Below are positions 10,040 to 24,505 of a stretch of 64,000 nt of DNA, one piece after another. This DNA comes from Blastomussa wellsi (lineage: Eukaryota; Cnidaria; Anthozoa; Scleractinia; Plerogyridae): positions 17,357,521 through 17,421,520 of the forward strand of contig OX393567.1 in assembly GCA_947652115.1 (NCBI GenBank), given 5' to 3'. The translations under genes and the position numbers were made by a program. The notes under the pieces were generated by a model. That model had not been told where the DNA came from. It made no database searches and saw only the letters and a list, made by a program, of their open reading frames with translations. Numbering within the stretch: the first letter of the stretch is position 1; each line of letters starts with the position of its first letter.

Positions 10040-13000
10040 TTGTGGTTCTCTAAGTTTCGAATCGGTTCGCCTCGATTCTGGGAGTTAGATTCACACGGAA
10101 TTGCTGACTCGCCCGAAATTGAAGACGAAGTGCTCAGACATTTTAACGAATCAGTGAGCTGCAACGAACAAGAAGGAAGGTATACAGTCCAGTTGCCATG
10201 GAAACAAGATAGGCCGGCACTGCCATCTAATATGGGAATTTGCAAGAAGAGACTGCGTTCGTTGGTGGGTCGTCTGGGAGGGAATCAATAGCAGATCGTG
10301 AATTATGATCAGATCATCCATAGCCAGTTAAGAGAAGGCTTCATTGTAAAGGTGGGAAACCCTTACCGTCACTCTGGAACCTTGCACTACATCCCTCGTC
10401 ACCCTGTTATCAAAAGAAAGAATTACAACCAAGACAAGAATCGTCTACGATGCCTCTGCTTGAATCTCATCTGACGCTCCCAGTCTAAATGATTGTCTTC
10501 ACGTTGGACCGTCACTTCTACCAGACCTGAGTGCGTTGTTGATGAAGTTTAGAGTTCCTCAGATAGCCATGACAGCAGACATCGAAAAGGCCTTCCTTCA
10601 AGTTGAATTAAGTGAAGTCGACCGAGATGCAACAAGGTTCCTATGGATTAAGAACTGTCAAGAGCCAATCGATGTAGAAGGGAACACTGAATGCTATAGA
10701 TTTCGTCCAGTGTCGTTGGGAGCATCTCCCTCACAATTTCTCCTTAGAGCAACTCTAAGGCATCATCTAGACAAGCAAAAGGATGAATGGATCGCAGACG
10801 ACCTGAAGAACTCCATGTACGCGGACAATGTCCTCTCTGGGGTTAGTGACGATGATGAAGCTGAGCACTATTACAGTCATTCACGACAACTCTTGGCTAG
10901 TGCAGGAATGAACCTCAGGTAGTGGACTACTGACTGTAGTAAACTGAAAGAGACGTTGGTCGCTGAAAATACCATTGCTAATGACAAGCCGAAAGTTCTC
11001 GGCCTGAAGTGGGATTCAAATGCCCACACAATCAGTTTCCCTTTAATGAAAGTCGTATCAGAGACTAAGGCGCTTCATGATCAGTTCACAAAGACAAGCG
11101 TTTTGAGTATTGCTGCAAAGGTGTTTGACCCACTTGGATTACTTCAGCCATTCACAGTGAGAGCCAAAATGATGTTGCAAGAATTGTGGAAACGGAAAGT
11201 TAGCCGGGACAGCCAATTGCCGGAGGAGCTTAAACGACAGTGGTGGACATGGTTTGAGGAGCTAGAAACCGTCCCGCTTATCCAGATTCCCAGATCGTAT
11301 TTTCCGTTCAGATGGAGCGGAGCTCATTTACACGTTTTTGGTGATTCCAGCAAGAAGGCCTACGGAGCAGTCGCATATCTCAGAGCAGATCAAGAAAGTG
11401 GTGCCAAAACTACTATTGTAATGGCTAAGAGCAAGATTACCCCTATGAAGCCACAGACCATGCCTCGGTTGGAGCTTTTGGCATCATTGGTAGCGGCACG
11501 ATTAAACCATTTCATCTCGGAAAAACTGAAGCCTACACGTAGTCTGACGGACATTACTTTATGGAGTGATTCTGAAATCGTACTGCACTGGCTATGTTCT
11601 AAGAAGCTGCCAGATTCGTTTGTGTCAGAGGATTGAAGAAATTAAGAATCTGACAAACCAGCATCAGTGGAGATATTGCCCTTCCGCATCTAACCCTGCT
11701 GATCTGCTTAGTCGAGGAGTTGCTGTTAGTGTCTTGGTTGATGAATGCAGCATTTGGTGGAACGGTCCTGATTGGCTGTGAAAGTCTGCGGAAAAATGGC
11801 CTGTTTGGACCAGTTCCAGCAATCATGTGGAACATGAGATACACCAGGAAAGCATGGAAGCTGTGTGTATGGCTACAGAAGAACCAAGTTCCAGCTTGCT
11901 CAATGTCATTGCTTCTGAACGTTACAGCTCTTTAAACAAGCTCCTGGCGGTAACGTCTCGTGTTATTCGCTTTATAACGAATTGCAAGTCTGGTTAGAAA
12001 GACCGCAAAACTGGTCTCTTAAAACCTCAAGAACTATCAATTGCCATGACGCTGTGAATAAAGGCCTTTCAAGGTCGAACTTTTAATCGTGAAACAGAGC
12101 AGCTCTCAAGGAACGACATCAAGTCCCACCTGTCCGTCAGCTGCGCTTATATCTTGATGGCAATGATGTTCTTCGTTGCCGAGAAAGATTAGAGAGTGCA
12201 CCCGTTGATGATCAGTCCAAATTTCCAGTGCTACTATCCAGAAATGAGCATTTTACAAAGTTGGTTGCTCTTGCTGCACACACACACGTGCTACACAGTG
12301 GGGCCAAGGAAACACTCACGCAACTCAGACAGAAGTACTGGGAACCTCGTGGACGTTAGTTCGTCAGAAGTCTCATACGCAAATGTGTAACCTGTCGAAA
12401 GACCGATGGACCTTCATATCGACCTGTAATTTCACCGCCATTACGTCAATCAAGAGTGTCAGAAGGTCAAGCACTTAGTACAACTGGTGTAAATTATGCT
12501 GGCCCCTTGTACGTCAAGGGTTCCCTTAGAGACCAAAGTTCCATGAAGGTCTATATTGCCTTATTCATATGCGCGGTAATTCGAGCTGTCCACTTAGAAG
12601 TTGTGGAGGACCTATCGTCGGAGTCTTTCATTCGAGCCTTCAGGAGATTTGTAAGCAGACGCGGAGTTCCAGAAAGGCTTATCTCAGACAACGCGAAAAA
12701 CTTCAAGGATTGTAGCAAGATGATCACTTCCCTGTCTAGTCAGATTTTGGATGCAGAGAAAACGCAAAGATACTTGGCAAGTCACGGAATAAGGGGGCAG
12801 TTTATCATCGAAAGAGCCCCTTGGTGGGGAGGATTTTACGAGAGACTTATTCGTTCGGTGAAGAGGTGCCTCAAAGTCCCTCAGGAAGACTTTACTGTCG
12901 TTCCCATAGTTACCATGGCAACTGAAGTATAAACAGTGCTGAACAGTCGACCGCTGACTTACTTGTACCCAGACATCTGTGGCTACAGACTCACCAATCT

Positions 13001-13351
13001 ACCCAATTTGGTTCAGGACAAAGAAGATGTTGACCCTCCGTTCATTCTTCCATCTGTGCAAGCCCCTTGGTCCGGAAAGCAATAACTTTCAAGGAGAATT
13101 ACGCACTATGAATCATTAATGACAACGTTTTGGACGCAATGGTAAAGAGATTCAACGTCCTTTGCAGTTGCTATATCTGCTAGAAGTGCAAGACACAGTG
13201 CCTGATCTTGAAGAGACGAAATCCGAGGATGTCAACTCGACTAGTGATCCTCAACGACCCTCTAAAAGGAAGGCTGCCATTGAAGCAAGACAAAAAATTC
13301 AAATGTGGACTCAGTGACACTTTCGATTTCTTCTTGTTGGAGGGGGGAGGA
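10040..13351 (+). pseudogene. BEL/Pao LTR retrotransposon pol, decayed and 5'-truncated
   Basis: Domains in order: the pre-RT segment ending in a VQLPWK-type motif (10040-10290); reverse transcriptase (10536-10922) with TADIEKAFLQ keeping the first Asp and YADN in place of YVDD; the Pao post-RT/RNase H region (10956-11780) with VFDPLGLLQPF and the WWNGPDWL linker; a broken zinc-binding region (about 12180-12400, HTH...CVTCRK); the integrase core (12456-12932); and a broken C-terminal domain to about 13310 (LNSRPLTYL, HYESLMTTFW). In the integrase, the usual first catalytic Asp (G-V-D-[FY]-A-G-P) is Asn (GVNYAGP); the second Asp (SDNAKNF) and the Glu (GFYERL) remain. Gag, protease and the 5' LTR are absent. 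At least five stops or shifts break the frame, so it cannot be active. Confidence 0.9.
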
Positions 13352-13503
13352 TGTTGTGAATTAATTAGTCGGATTCGCCCGTGCTAAGTAACTGTAGCAT
13401 TAGCGCACGGGCGCCTTGTTTGTTCACTAGTATAAAAATTTCGAATTCATATTTTTGGAGTCGTTCGTACGTCTTGAGACAAAACCTTTGGCCTCCTTCC
13501 ACA
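13352..13503 (+). mobile_element. Probable start of the BEL 3' LTR
   Basis: A polypurine tract (GGAGGGGGGAGGA, 13338-13351) is followed by TGTTGTGAATTAATTAG, the expected PPT-TG boundary of an LTR. A hairpin GCCCGTGCT...AGCGCACGGGC lies at 13377-13411. The 3' limit is uncertain because the 5' LTR is missing; the end given is a guess at a CA. Confidence 0.55.
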
Positions 13504-14859
13504 TCCTTAGTAGAAAGAACTGCGACCACTGATACCAAAAAGACGCAATTCTTCTTTTGAAACACATCGGACAAAACCACCAAGGTGTCTAAAAGAGTCC
13601 ATCTTCCCGAAAAAAATATAGCGGAAAAACGTGCGCGGATATATGGGCACACCCTTCAAAAAAGAATTAACAAAAATCGCAGAAAACGCATTGGGTGTCA
13701 CTGTGGTATGCCCTACATATGGTTGGTGCATTTATTATCTGCATGACGAGGATTCTGGGTAAATCAGTTAAACGGTACAACAAGCAAAATGTGACACAAT
13801 ATGTAGAAAGATCGATCCAGAAATGCTTGTGCTTGGATAATGTCTGTTGCAAACAATTTCAACGCACATATTGAAATTTGACGACAACGAAAGAAAACAT
13901 CCTTCTGGCTTCATGAAAAGGAGGATACAATTAGGAAAGTGAAAAATTTCGAGAGTCATATTTCGCTTTCACCGTCTACTGGCTAACGACATACAATACG
14001 TTCTAGAACAGGAATCCACTTGCTTCCCACAAAGCAGTCTTTATTGGCCAATTATTGGCGGATGATTCAGTGAACAGCCTTGAGATCGACTAGCATTGTT
14101 AAAATAAAGATAAATGCTCTTTTAGTTGATCTGAATGACTGATTTATCAACAGAGAGTAAAATCCCCTGCAACATGTAGTATAGAAGCATTTCGTTTCTT
14201 GCTTCAGTTCCGTTTTAAATTTTTGAAAAGAATGACTAACACTGATCAGAAAACGATCGATTAAACGTATTTAACCCTTTAAACCACTGCCAACATTTCA
14301 ATTCTCCGTAATATTCTCCACACATTCCTTTTAAAAATAGAGTGTTTTCATGTGACGTTACGGCAGCCAAATTGCTGTTGCAATAACAAGGAAATAGCGG
14401 CCATATTAATGTCCCAAACTAACACTCCGTTTTTCGTGCAAAAATCGTCTTTTTTGGCAGTAATCGAATATGGCCGCTTGCCACGTGAGTGAAAACGCTG
14501 TTAAGTTGGAGGAATATGTATTTCCTGCGAAAGCCTGTGAAAGCTCCAACGTTATTTCTGCTCGTTGCTGAAAAAAACAATGTTAAGAAATCCTTTCGCC
14601 CGGTAGAGACAGTCCAAAATGTGATCTGCCTTCGTGTCGAAGTCATGCAACACGAAGGCATACACATGCAGAATCCATGTACATCACTTGATCAGTATCT
14701 TTTTTCTCCTCACTGTATCATTACGTTTTGTAACAGATACATGTAGCCGGGTGGAGAGAATAAAGAAAATCACCAACTTGATTTACCACTAAATTCTCCA
14801 GACTAACATTAAGAGAATTCTCTAGCAAATAGAAAGAGAATTTAATATTTCGCACTTAC
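13504..14859. other. Probable TEDC2 intron or 3' region; MITE-like inverted repeat inside
   Basis: No gene is recognised. GTGTTTTCATGTGACG at 14342 and CACGTGAGTGAAAACGC, ending near 14498, form inverted ends of a ~157-bp MITE-like element. The C-terminal exons expected downstream of the TEDC2 exon at 14860-15642 were looked for on the - strand and not found. Confidence 0.45.
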
Positions 14860-15642
14860 CTTGCAGTAACTGTTGTGTTCTTCTTTGTAGTTCGTTAAAT
14901 TTGCTGAGTACAATTTGCCAGTGTCTGTAACATTTGTACACGTCCTGCCAAGAGGAATCGTCTCTCAGATCATGACTTCTAGTAACAACAGCATTGCTAA
15001 GTAAGGACAGTTTTTCATGTTCTACAAGAAGCCCTTTAGTTTTGTCATGGATTTCGTTGTGAGTGGAGACATTGCCCATATCAAACTCTGCTTCAAGACG
15101 CTCAACAAAATGCTCGCAGGGCGAGGCTTTGACGTCTTTGTCGTGGACAATTTGTTTCAGTTCAGAATACAGCCGTGAGCTTGTTGATTTTAGCTTACGA
15201 TATTTACCAGGTAATGCAAGCTCAACACCTTCACCGAAAGGATCAAACGACTCTTCCTTCCGATTTTGTGCAACTCTTTCCTCTGATTTGTATTGGGAAT
15301 CCAGGTTCCCCAGCCTAAAAGATTCATCTGGTCTGCCTGTGACACTAAGAAGCTTATTGAATTCACCATTCTGCTTCTCATTACCGTCTTGTAGTTTACT
15401 CGCCTGGGATTTCCCAGAACACTCAGTGGATTCGTTCACACCATCAGCTTTTTCAGGCAGTTTAGCTGAGGTCCGAGAATCAATATTCTCAGACGGCAAA
15501 GCAATCTGTGAACCATGGCGTGATTCCTCGGAATGCCTCTTCGTGTGGTTATCTCTTTCTTCAAGATTTAAATTCTCAGGTGCTGTCACCCTCTGTGTAA
15601 TTTTGCTAGAAGATTCTGCTCCAGTCCTTGAAGAAATATGAC
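14860..15642 (-). CDS. TEDC2: TEDC2-like gene, large internal exon
   Basis: Acceptor tttctcag at 15648-15643, donor CAAG|gtaag at 14859. It codes about 260 residues. A long polar, Ser/Glu/Lys-rich linker is followed by a conserved helical part: ALPGKYRKLKSTSSRLYSEL, then a segment with SSWQDVYKCYRHWQIVLSKF and LQRRTQQLL. This matches the TEDC2 pattern of an LP..[FY]RK block, then W...Y......L and a closing coiled coil. TEDC2 acts with TEDC1 and the delta and epsilon tubulins in making stable triplet centriole microtubules. The intron phase (one base left on the previous exon, two bases at this start) fits the exon at 25439-25714. The lower boundary implies further exons not found here. The family call is from recognising the sequence order. 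Confidence 0.72.
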
Positions 15643-16257
15643 CTGAGAAACACGGATAAATATTACATGTACTATGCCATATTGTATAAAACAGCAATGA
15701 TGTCAGTCGTACGTTTTAAAACCTCTAGACCATCTTTATACTTGGGCAAAACAAAGTAATTTGTGACAAGAAAAACAGTGGAGCCACTCATTAATTTCAA
15801 AGGGACTTGAAAAACTGATTCGTTATATCGAAGTTTCGTTAGATTGAAAACCTCAATATAACGTATTTTCAGAAAAGAACCAAAATGATCATTATAAGTA
15901 GTAAAGGGGGTTAAACCAGGGCCCTGCCTGATTTTGACGTCATAATGTATGCAAATTGAAAAATGTTATAAGGCTTTGTATGAAGCGCTGCAGGGGTTCT
16001 GACGTCATTTTGACGTCATATGCATAAAAAATCAAGTTAATGAGCAAAATGTGGAAATTTCAAAAACCGTTACAAAATTTGAATTTTGGCGGGCAAATTT
16101 GAAAATTTGAATGTTATCACGTGATCGCCACATGTGGAAAACTGCGCACCCAGCCTCGACAGAGGACCTGGGACCCGTCTTACCGATTTCCGTGGCAGCC
16201 GCAAAACGTCATAGTTACAAATCAATCAATAAAAAAGAGCGGGAAAATGGTACTCAC

Positions 16258-16289
16258 GGAGCGTAGAGGTCAACACTGCAAGACGACAT
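16258..16289 (-). promoter_or_regulatory. Mirrored ATG plus splice-donor segment, left arm
   Basis: Mirror of 23687-23718: a short ATG-started segment coding MSSCSVDLYAP ends at CC|gtgagt, with an inverted CCAAT and TTACGTCA upstream. It could be a first exon reading outward from the palindrome. There is no independent evidence of transcription. Confidence 0.3.
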
Positions 16290-16725
16290 GATGTAAAATG
16301 AGTTAGTCGTGGCGGGAACCTAGTGTAGTAAGGCGCGAGAGCCTCGTTTTCAAGCGACCAATCAGCAACAAGATGACGTAATGGCTTTCCGGTCCCCCAC
16401 TCCTTAAGGGAGCGTATTATTTTCCAGTCCTTTCGCTAGATGGGGCACTCCTCGGGGATTGGTTACCCGCGACTCGTGTTGGGATCCCTGACCTAGCGAA
16501 AAGAGCAGAAAAGGGTATCGTCGAGGCGCCATCTCGACTCGTTGTAGCCGGAACATTAAAAAACTCAACAGAAAACTATTTACAAAAGGTGCTGTTTGTG
16601 AAATTAAAGCTTCCAGTTGTTTGTCGTACTCCATCGTGAGTTGTCATACTTGGAAATAAAAATGCTGAAGCATTTATACCTTTCAGGTGTTATCGCTTAA
16701 TCAATTTGCAGCTTGTTTTGTTGCT

Positions 16726-17512
16726 GTCCGCTTTTATGTTCCTATGGCTATTCAGAATACCGCTCGCTTTGTTACATAAATGAATAGGTGTACCTCTTAT
16801 CCCACGAACTGTGTCGTGAGACTGAAAAATTCCTATTGGTTATTCTTGTTGATTCGTCTGAGTTTTAAAAGGCACGAATCGATTTTTCTAACTCTCGAAT
16901 CGTTTTACGTTTGTATATGTGATCGGAAAATTTTTACACAACGTTTAATCAAACTGCAGTCCGCTTTAATGTTCCTATAAGCTATTCAGAATACCGCTCG
17001 CTTTGTTACATAAATGAATAGGTGTACCTCTTATCCCACGAACTGTGTCGTGAGACTGAAAAATTCCTATTGGTTATTCTTGTTGATTCGTCTGAGTTTT
17101 AAAAGGCACGAATCGATTTTTCTAACTCTCGAATCGTTTTACGTTTGTATATGTGATCGGAACATTTTTACACAACGTTTAATCAAACTGCAGTCCGCTT
17201 TAATGTTCCTATGGCTATTCAGAATACCGCTCGCTTTGTTACATAAATGAATAGGTGTACCTCTTATCCCACGAACTGTTTCGTGAGACTGAAAAATTCC
17301 TATGGTTTATTCTTGTTGATTCGTCTGAGTTTTAAAAGGCACGAATCGATTTTTCTAACTCTCGAATCGTTTTACGTTTGTGAATGTGATCGGAAAATTT
17401 TTACACAACGTTTAATCAAACTGCAGTCCGCTTTAATGTTCCTATAAGCTATTTAAAATGCCAGTCGCTTTGTTCCGTAGATAAAGAGGTGTACCTCTTA
17501 TCCCAGGTCAGC
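16726..17512. repeat. 233-bp tandem repeat array, left arm
   Basis: GTCCGCTTT...GTTCCTAT marks unit starts at 16726, 16959, 17193 and 17426, giving three full units and one diverged partial unit of 233-234 bp. The repeated 66-78 codon ORFs in it (MNRCTSYPTNC...) are a by-product of the repeat. The array is mirrored at about 22464-23250. Confidence 0.9.
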
Positions 17513-18661
17513 AGTTTGAACATATTAAAAGACGTATTAAACATTCTTTTGAACCATATTGTAAACAATTTGTATAAAAAATCGTTGTCGAACGAAAGCC
17601 ATTCAAACCGTTCTTCGACTTGCATAATCATGCCTAGCAGTGCAGAGAAATCCACAGCCATCATCGATCGAGTGATCGATGATTTTGATGTGGATTTGCT
17701 ATTTCCTTCAATTTTTTCGTCTAATCTTTTATAATTTACTGTTTATTCGTTTTTCTTTTTGTATATTAAATGGTTAGCTCGAACACTAAGGTCGCGCAAA
17801 TGTCACGCTTTGTACATCTAGGCTTTTCATATTATAGTTGTTTAAAATGAAAATGGTGTCTGCTGTTTACTGTGTAATGGATAACTACCATCCGTTAAGC
17901 TGTACGCAAACTCCGTTTTATTAACAATGTCAATTTCATTACAATTTCCGTTCCAGTTTGCGTGACCCCTTAGTCCTCAAGGAAGAGCAATCTTTCAAAC
18001 AAATCTTCTACGTAGTTCATACATCAATGGATGTCGAGAACCTACAACAGTCTAAATACAGCTTTCTACGTGGAATGACATGTATACCATTTCCCATTGT
18101 TATCCCTGATGCGATGTACCACTGTTTGCTACTTTCCTCGTACATGTAAACGATTTTGTTTGATGTCATTTGTACACTCCATCTTGTAATACTGATTGAT
18201 AAAGTGCTCTGTTTTCAAAAGCATCGAAAGTAATAACTGTTTGAGCATCTCGAATGATCCACTGATTTCTTTGTAAGTAACAAGACGATAAGATATTTGC
18301 TGCTTGGTCACGTGACATACTACAACCAATCATTGTTGTAAATTTTAATAACAAATTTACGACATTTTTGCAAATGTAATGTTAAACTAATTTTGATTGC
18401 TACGAATGGTTAAATCCACAAAGTTTAGAAAAACAAACAGGGATTTTCAAATATATTTCTGTTCTTTCAGTTATAACGTCTTTTCTTTGAAGAGGGACTG
18501 GGACTGGGACTAGACCTCTCTTGCCCTTTATCTTCTCTTGGAAATAACGATGAACAATAAACATTTTTAAGAATCCCCGTTTATGACGGCGTATGGTCAG
18601 GGAAGGTAAAGTTTTTTTAGTGAGATGCGACTACATCCTGCAAAATAAACCACCGTAATTC

Positions 18662-18775
<114 letters not shown>

Positions 18776-19765
18776 TCCACAAACAATTACAATTTCACTA
18801 AAATTACACAGCAAAACTACGCTTTACGTACCTACACATTACCTACAACAAATTACAGTACATTACTTGCAGCTTTGAGTTAAAAGATTAAATTACGTTG
18901 ATAGACCATGTTTACATACGCTTCGTACGTTGATTATAATTGGCTATTGTAGTTTACCACTACTACAAAGTCTAATTACCCATTTGAACAAGCATAGATA
19001 GGTCCCTATATCATTAATATCGCTGATAAGGCCACGCGGTTTGAGTTTTGCAATTTCCGTGCTCTCAACCCCTTAAAAGTGACCCAGGAGAGGTTTCCAT
19101 ATTTTTCAGGCAGAAGGTTGAGCTCCTTTGTTTTTTTCAAAAGGCGCAAAATTGTGGAAGGTTGGGAATTTCTTCTCTCAGCTTACATGTCCAAATATAA
19201 CATCTGCTCATGAGACAGGAAACCACCCAAATTCTTACAGATACGAGCGTGGTCAATCACGTGGAAGATAACGGTGTCACGAATCGTGTCTTCTGGTGCT
19301 GAGGATTTAAGATCACGTGAACGTGTATGTCATGTAGTTTACCTAACGATTTGACTAAAGCAACAAAATCTTCTGCTTAATTTACTTATGTCTATGGGAT
19401 CTGACGCCAATCACCGTATTGACAATTTCTGAATCTGTTGTCTCAATTCGTCTACTTTCTCTGATAAGGAATATATGTCGTTCTTATTTGTTGAAAGCAA
19501 CTTTGAGTGTGTTGAATTGTTGTTTGTTTATAGTTTGCTCCAGTTGATAACGATGATTTCGTACCTAAGGAAGGTCCTTTCTGTAGCTCTTCTCACTGTT
19601 CATCTCGCTGAAGATTCGGCATACCCGTTTTATGAAATGTTACTGTAGGTGATACCCCTATCCCCTTTCCTTGTCAATCAAGTTTGACGTCATCACTATT
19701 AAATCATTACAGTAAAACAGACAGAAAACCTGTTCGTCAACGTCAGAATGACTTTTTACCCCGTC

Positions 19766-19965
19766 NNNNNNNNNNNNNNNNNNNNNNNNNNNNNNNNNNN
19801 NNNNNNNNNNNNNNNNNNNNNNNNNNNNNNNNNNNNNNNNNNNNNNNNNNNNNNNNNNNNNNNNNNNNNNNNNNNNNNNNNNNNNNNNNNNNNNNNNNNN
19901 NNNNNNNNNNNNNNNNNNNNNNNNNNNNNNNNNNNNNNNNNNNNNNNNNNNNNNNNNNNNNNNNN
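19766..19965. other. Assembly gap of exactly 200 N
   Basis: The run of N lies in the loop between the palindrome arms. A round 200 suggests a placeholder length, so the true spacer is unknown. ORFs crossing it are meaningless. Confidence 0.98.
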
Positions 19966-20198
19966 TCTGTCATTGCAATGAAAAACCAAGTGCAACGGGT
20001 TTGTTCGTTAAAGAACAAAGGCCAAACGTCAAAGACGCTTTCTAAAGTAGTCCCCTGGGTTTTTTTTTTTTTAGTACACACCCTTCTCAAAAACAAAGGT
20101 CGGAGTTAAATCATGTTACTTTACGTTAAATATTGCTTTTCAAGTATTCGTTTAGTTTAGACAATTTCGAATGCCTATTTGGTTCGAGTGGGAGTAGT
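19966..20198. other. Single-copy palindrome loop (visible part)
   Basis: 233 bp between the gap and the right arm with no counterpart on the left side, so it is either true loop sequence or its mirror is hidden in the gap. No gene is seen. Confidence 0.7.
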
Positions 20199-20631
20199 GA
20201 CGGGGTAAAAAGTCATTCTGACGTTGACGAACAGGTTTTCTGTCTGTTTTACTGTAATGATTTAATAGTGATGACGTCAAACTTGATTGACAAGGAAAGG
20301 GGATAGGGGTATCACCTACAGTAACATTTCATAAAACGGGTATGCCGAATCTTCAGCGAGATGAACAGTGAGAAGAGCTACAGAAAGGACCTTCCTTAGG
20401 TACGAAATCATCGTTATCAACTGGAGCAAACTATAAACAAACAACAATTCAACACACTCAAAGTTGCTTTCAACAAATAAGAACGACATATATTCCTTAT
20501 CAGAGAAAGTAGACGAATTGAGACAACAGATTCAGAAATTGTCAATACGGTGATTGGCGTCAGATCCCATAGACATAAGTAAATTAAGCAGAAGATTTTG
20601 TTGCTTTAGTCAAATCGTTAGGTAAACTACA

Positions 20632-21995
<1,364 letters not shown>

Positions 21996-22463
21996 TTGAG
22001 GACTAAGGGGTCACACAAACTGGAACGGAAATTGTAATGAAATTGACATTGTTAATAAAACGGAGTTTGCATACAGCTTAACGGATGGTAGTTATCCATT
22101 ACACAGTAAACAGCAGACACCATTTTCATTTTAAACAACTATAATATGAAAAGCCTAGATGTACAAAGCGTGACATTTGCGCGACCTTAGTGGTCGAGCT
22201 AACCATTTAATATACAAAAAGAAAAACGAATAAACAGTAAATTATAAAAGATTAGACGAAAAAATTGAAGGAAATAGCAAATCCACATCAAAATCATCGA
22301 TCACTCGATCGATGATGGCTGTGGATTTCTCTGCACTGCTAGGCATGATTATGCAAGTCGAAGAACGGTTTGAATGGCTTTCGTTCGACAACGATTTTTT
22401 ATACAAATTGTTTACAATATGGTTCAAAAGAATGTTTAATACGTCTTTTAATATGTTCAAACT

Positions 22464-23250
22464 GCTGACCTGGGATAAGAGGTACACCTCTTTATCTATG
22501 GAACAAAGCGACTGGCATTTTAAATAGCTTATAGGAACATTAAAGCGGACTGCAGTTTGATTAAACGTTGTGTAAAAATTTTCCGATCACATTCACAAAC
22601 GTAAAACGATTCGAGAGTTAGAAAAATCGATTCGTGCCTTTTAAAACTCAGACGAATCAACAAGAATAAACCATAGGAATTTTTCAGTCTCACGAAACAG
22701 TTCGTGGGATAAGAGGTACACCTATTCATTTATGTAACAAAGCGAGCGGTATTCTGAATAGCCATAGGAACATTAAAGCGGACTGCAGTTTGATTAAACG
22801 TTGTGTAAAAATGTTCCGATCACATATACAAACGTAAAACGATTCGAGAGTTAGAAAAATCGATTCGTGCCTTTTAAAACTCAGACGAATCAACAAGAAT
22901 AACCAATAGGAATTTTTCAGTCTCACGACACAGTTCGTGGGATAAGAGGTACACCTATTCATTTATGTAACAAAGCGAGCGGTATTCTGAATAGCTTATA
23001 GGAACATTAAAGCGGACTGCAGTTTGATTAAACGTTGTGTAAAAATTTTCCGATCACATATACAAACGTAAAACGATTCGAGAGTTAGAAAAATCGATTC
23101 GTGCCTTTTAAAACTCAGACGAATCAACAAGAATAACCAATAGGAATTTTTCAGTCTCACGACACAGTTCGTGGGATAAGAGGTACACCTATTCATTTAT
23201 GTAACAAAGCGAGCGGTATTCTGAATAGCCATAGGAACATAAAAGCGGAC
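22464..23250. repeat. 233-bp tandem repeat array, right arm
   Basis: Mirror image of 16726-17512 with the same unit phases and almost the same sequence, so the array had formed before the inverted duplication or has been kept equal by gene conversion. Confidence 0.9.
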
Positions 23251-23686
23251 AGCAACAAAACAAGCTGCAAATTGATTAAGCGATAACACCTGAAAGGTAT
23301 AAATGCTTCAGCATTTTTATTTCCAAGTATGACAACTCACGATGGAGTACGACAAACAACTGGAAGCTTTAATTTCACAAACAGCACCTTTTGTAAATAG
23401 TTTTCTGTTGAGTTTTTTAATGTTCCGGCTACAACGAGTCGAGATGGCGCCTCGACGATCCCCTTTTCTGCTCTTTTCGCTAGGTCAGGGATCCCAACAC
23501 GAGTCGCGGGTAACCAATCCCCGAGGAGTGCCCCATCTAGCGAAAGGACTGGAAAATAATACGCTCCCTTAAGGAGTGGGGGACCGGAAAGCCATTACGT
23601 CATCTTGTTGCTGATTGGTCGCTTGAAAACGAGGCTCTCGCGCCTTACTACACTAGGTTCCCGCCACGACTAACTCATTTTACATC

Positions 23687-23718
23687 ATGTCGTCTTGCAG
23701 TGTTGACCTCTACGCTCC
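23687..23718 (+). promoter_or_regulatory. Possible first coding exon with promoter motifs, right arm
   Basis: An ATG at 23687 codes MSSCSVDLYAP and runs into a donor-like CC|gtgagt at 23719. Upstream lie TTACGTCA (about 23594) and GATTGG, an inverted CCAAT (about 23613). The layout resembles a short first exon. A separate 76-codon ORF at 23342-23572 lies upstream on the same strand. No evidence of expression. Confidence 0.3.
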
Positions 23719-24505
23719 GTGAGTACCATTTTCCCGCTCTTTTTTATTGATTGATTTGTAACTATGACGTTTTGCGGCTGCCACGGAAATCGGTAAGACG
23801 GGTCCCAGGTCCTCTGTCGAGGCTGGGTGCGCAGTTTTCCACATGTGGCGATCACGTGATAACATTCAAATTTTCAAATTTGCCCGCCAAAATTCAAATT
23901 TTGTAACGGTTTTTGAAATTTCCACATTTTGCTCATTAACTTGATTTTTTATGCATATGACGTCAAAATGACGTCAGAACCCCTGCAGCGCTTCATACAA
24001 AGCCTTATAACATTTTTCAATTTGCATACATTATGACGTCAAAATCAGGCAGGGCCCTGGTTTAACCCCCTTTACTACTATTATATCAAGGTATATATTA
24101 ACAAACGTTTTGCTTAATCAATGGTGTTACGTTGCACTACCCAGCATTTCTGGATCGTAACGATTAATGCAAAGAGGATACAGCGAATCTGTAGATACCA
24201 TATCAATTAAGATCAGAAAGTACTACAGCTCCAAAATCAATGAAAAGGACAAAGAGAGCAAATGACTTTTTTACATTTAGATTCGCATGAATGTAGATTA
24301 TTTATCATCGTTATTGTAGTTAGATTTAGTTAGTAAATACTGGTTGTAAACTACACTGTTTATTCAGTTTTAACTGCCAGAGGTGTTAATAAACTATTTT
24401 TTTTAGATGTGTCGATTGTGTCAGTGTCTGTGCACATTTATAATGAGCTGTTAACTGTGAAGTTGTTGTGAGCTTACTCGCAGGCTAGTTGTTATAGAAC
24501 TAAAG

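Noticed and set aside
15063..15641. 192-codon + strand ORF opposite the TEDC2 exon
   Set aside because: Antisense shadow of the Ser-rich TEDC2 exon.
16780..17447. Three similar 66-78 codon ORFs (MNRCTSYPTNC...)
   Set aside because: They arise from the 233-bp tandem repeat and its mirror. The repeat conserves bases, not codons, and no start or splice context supports them.
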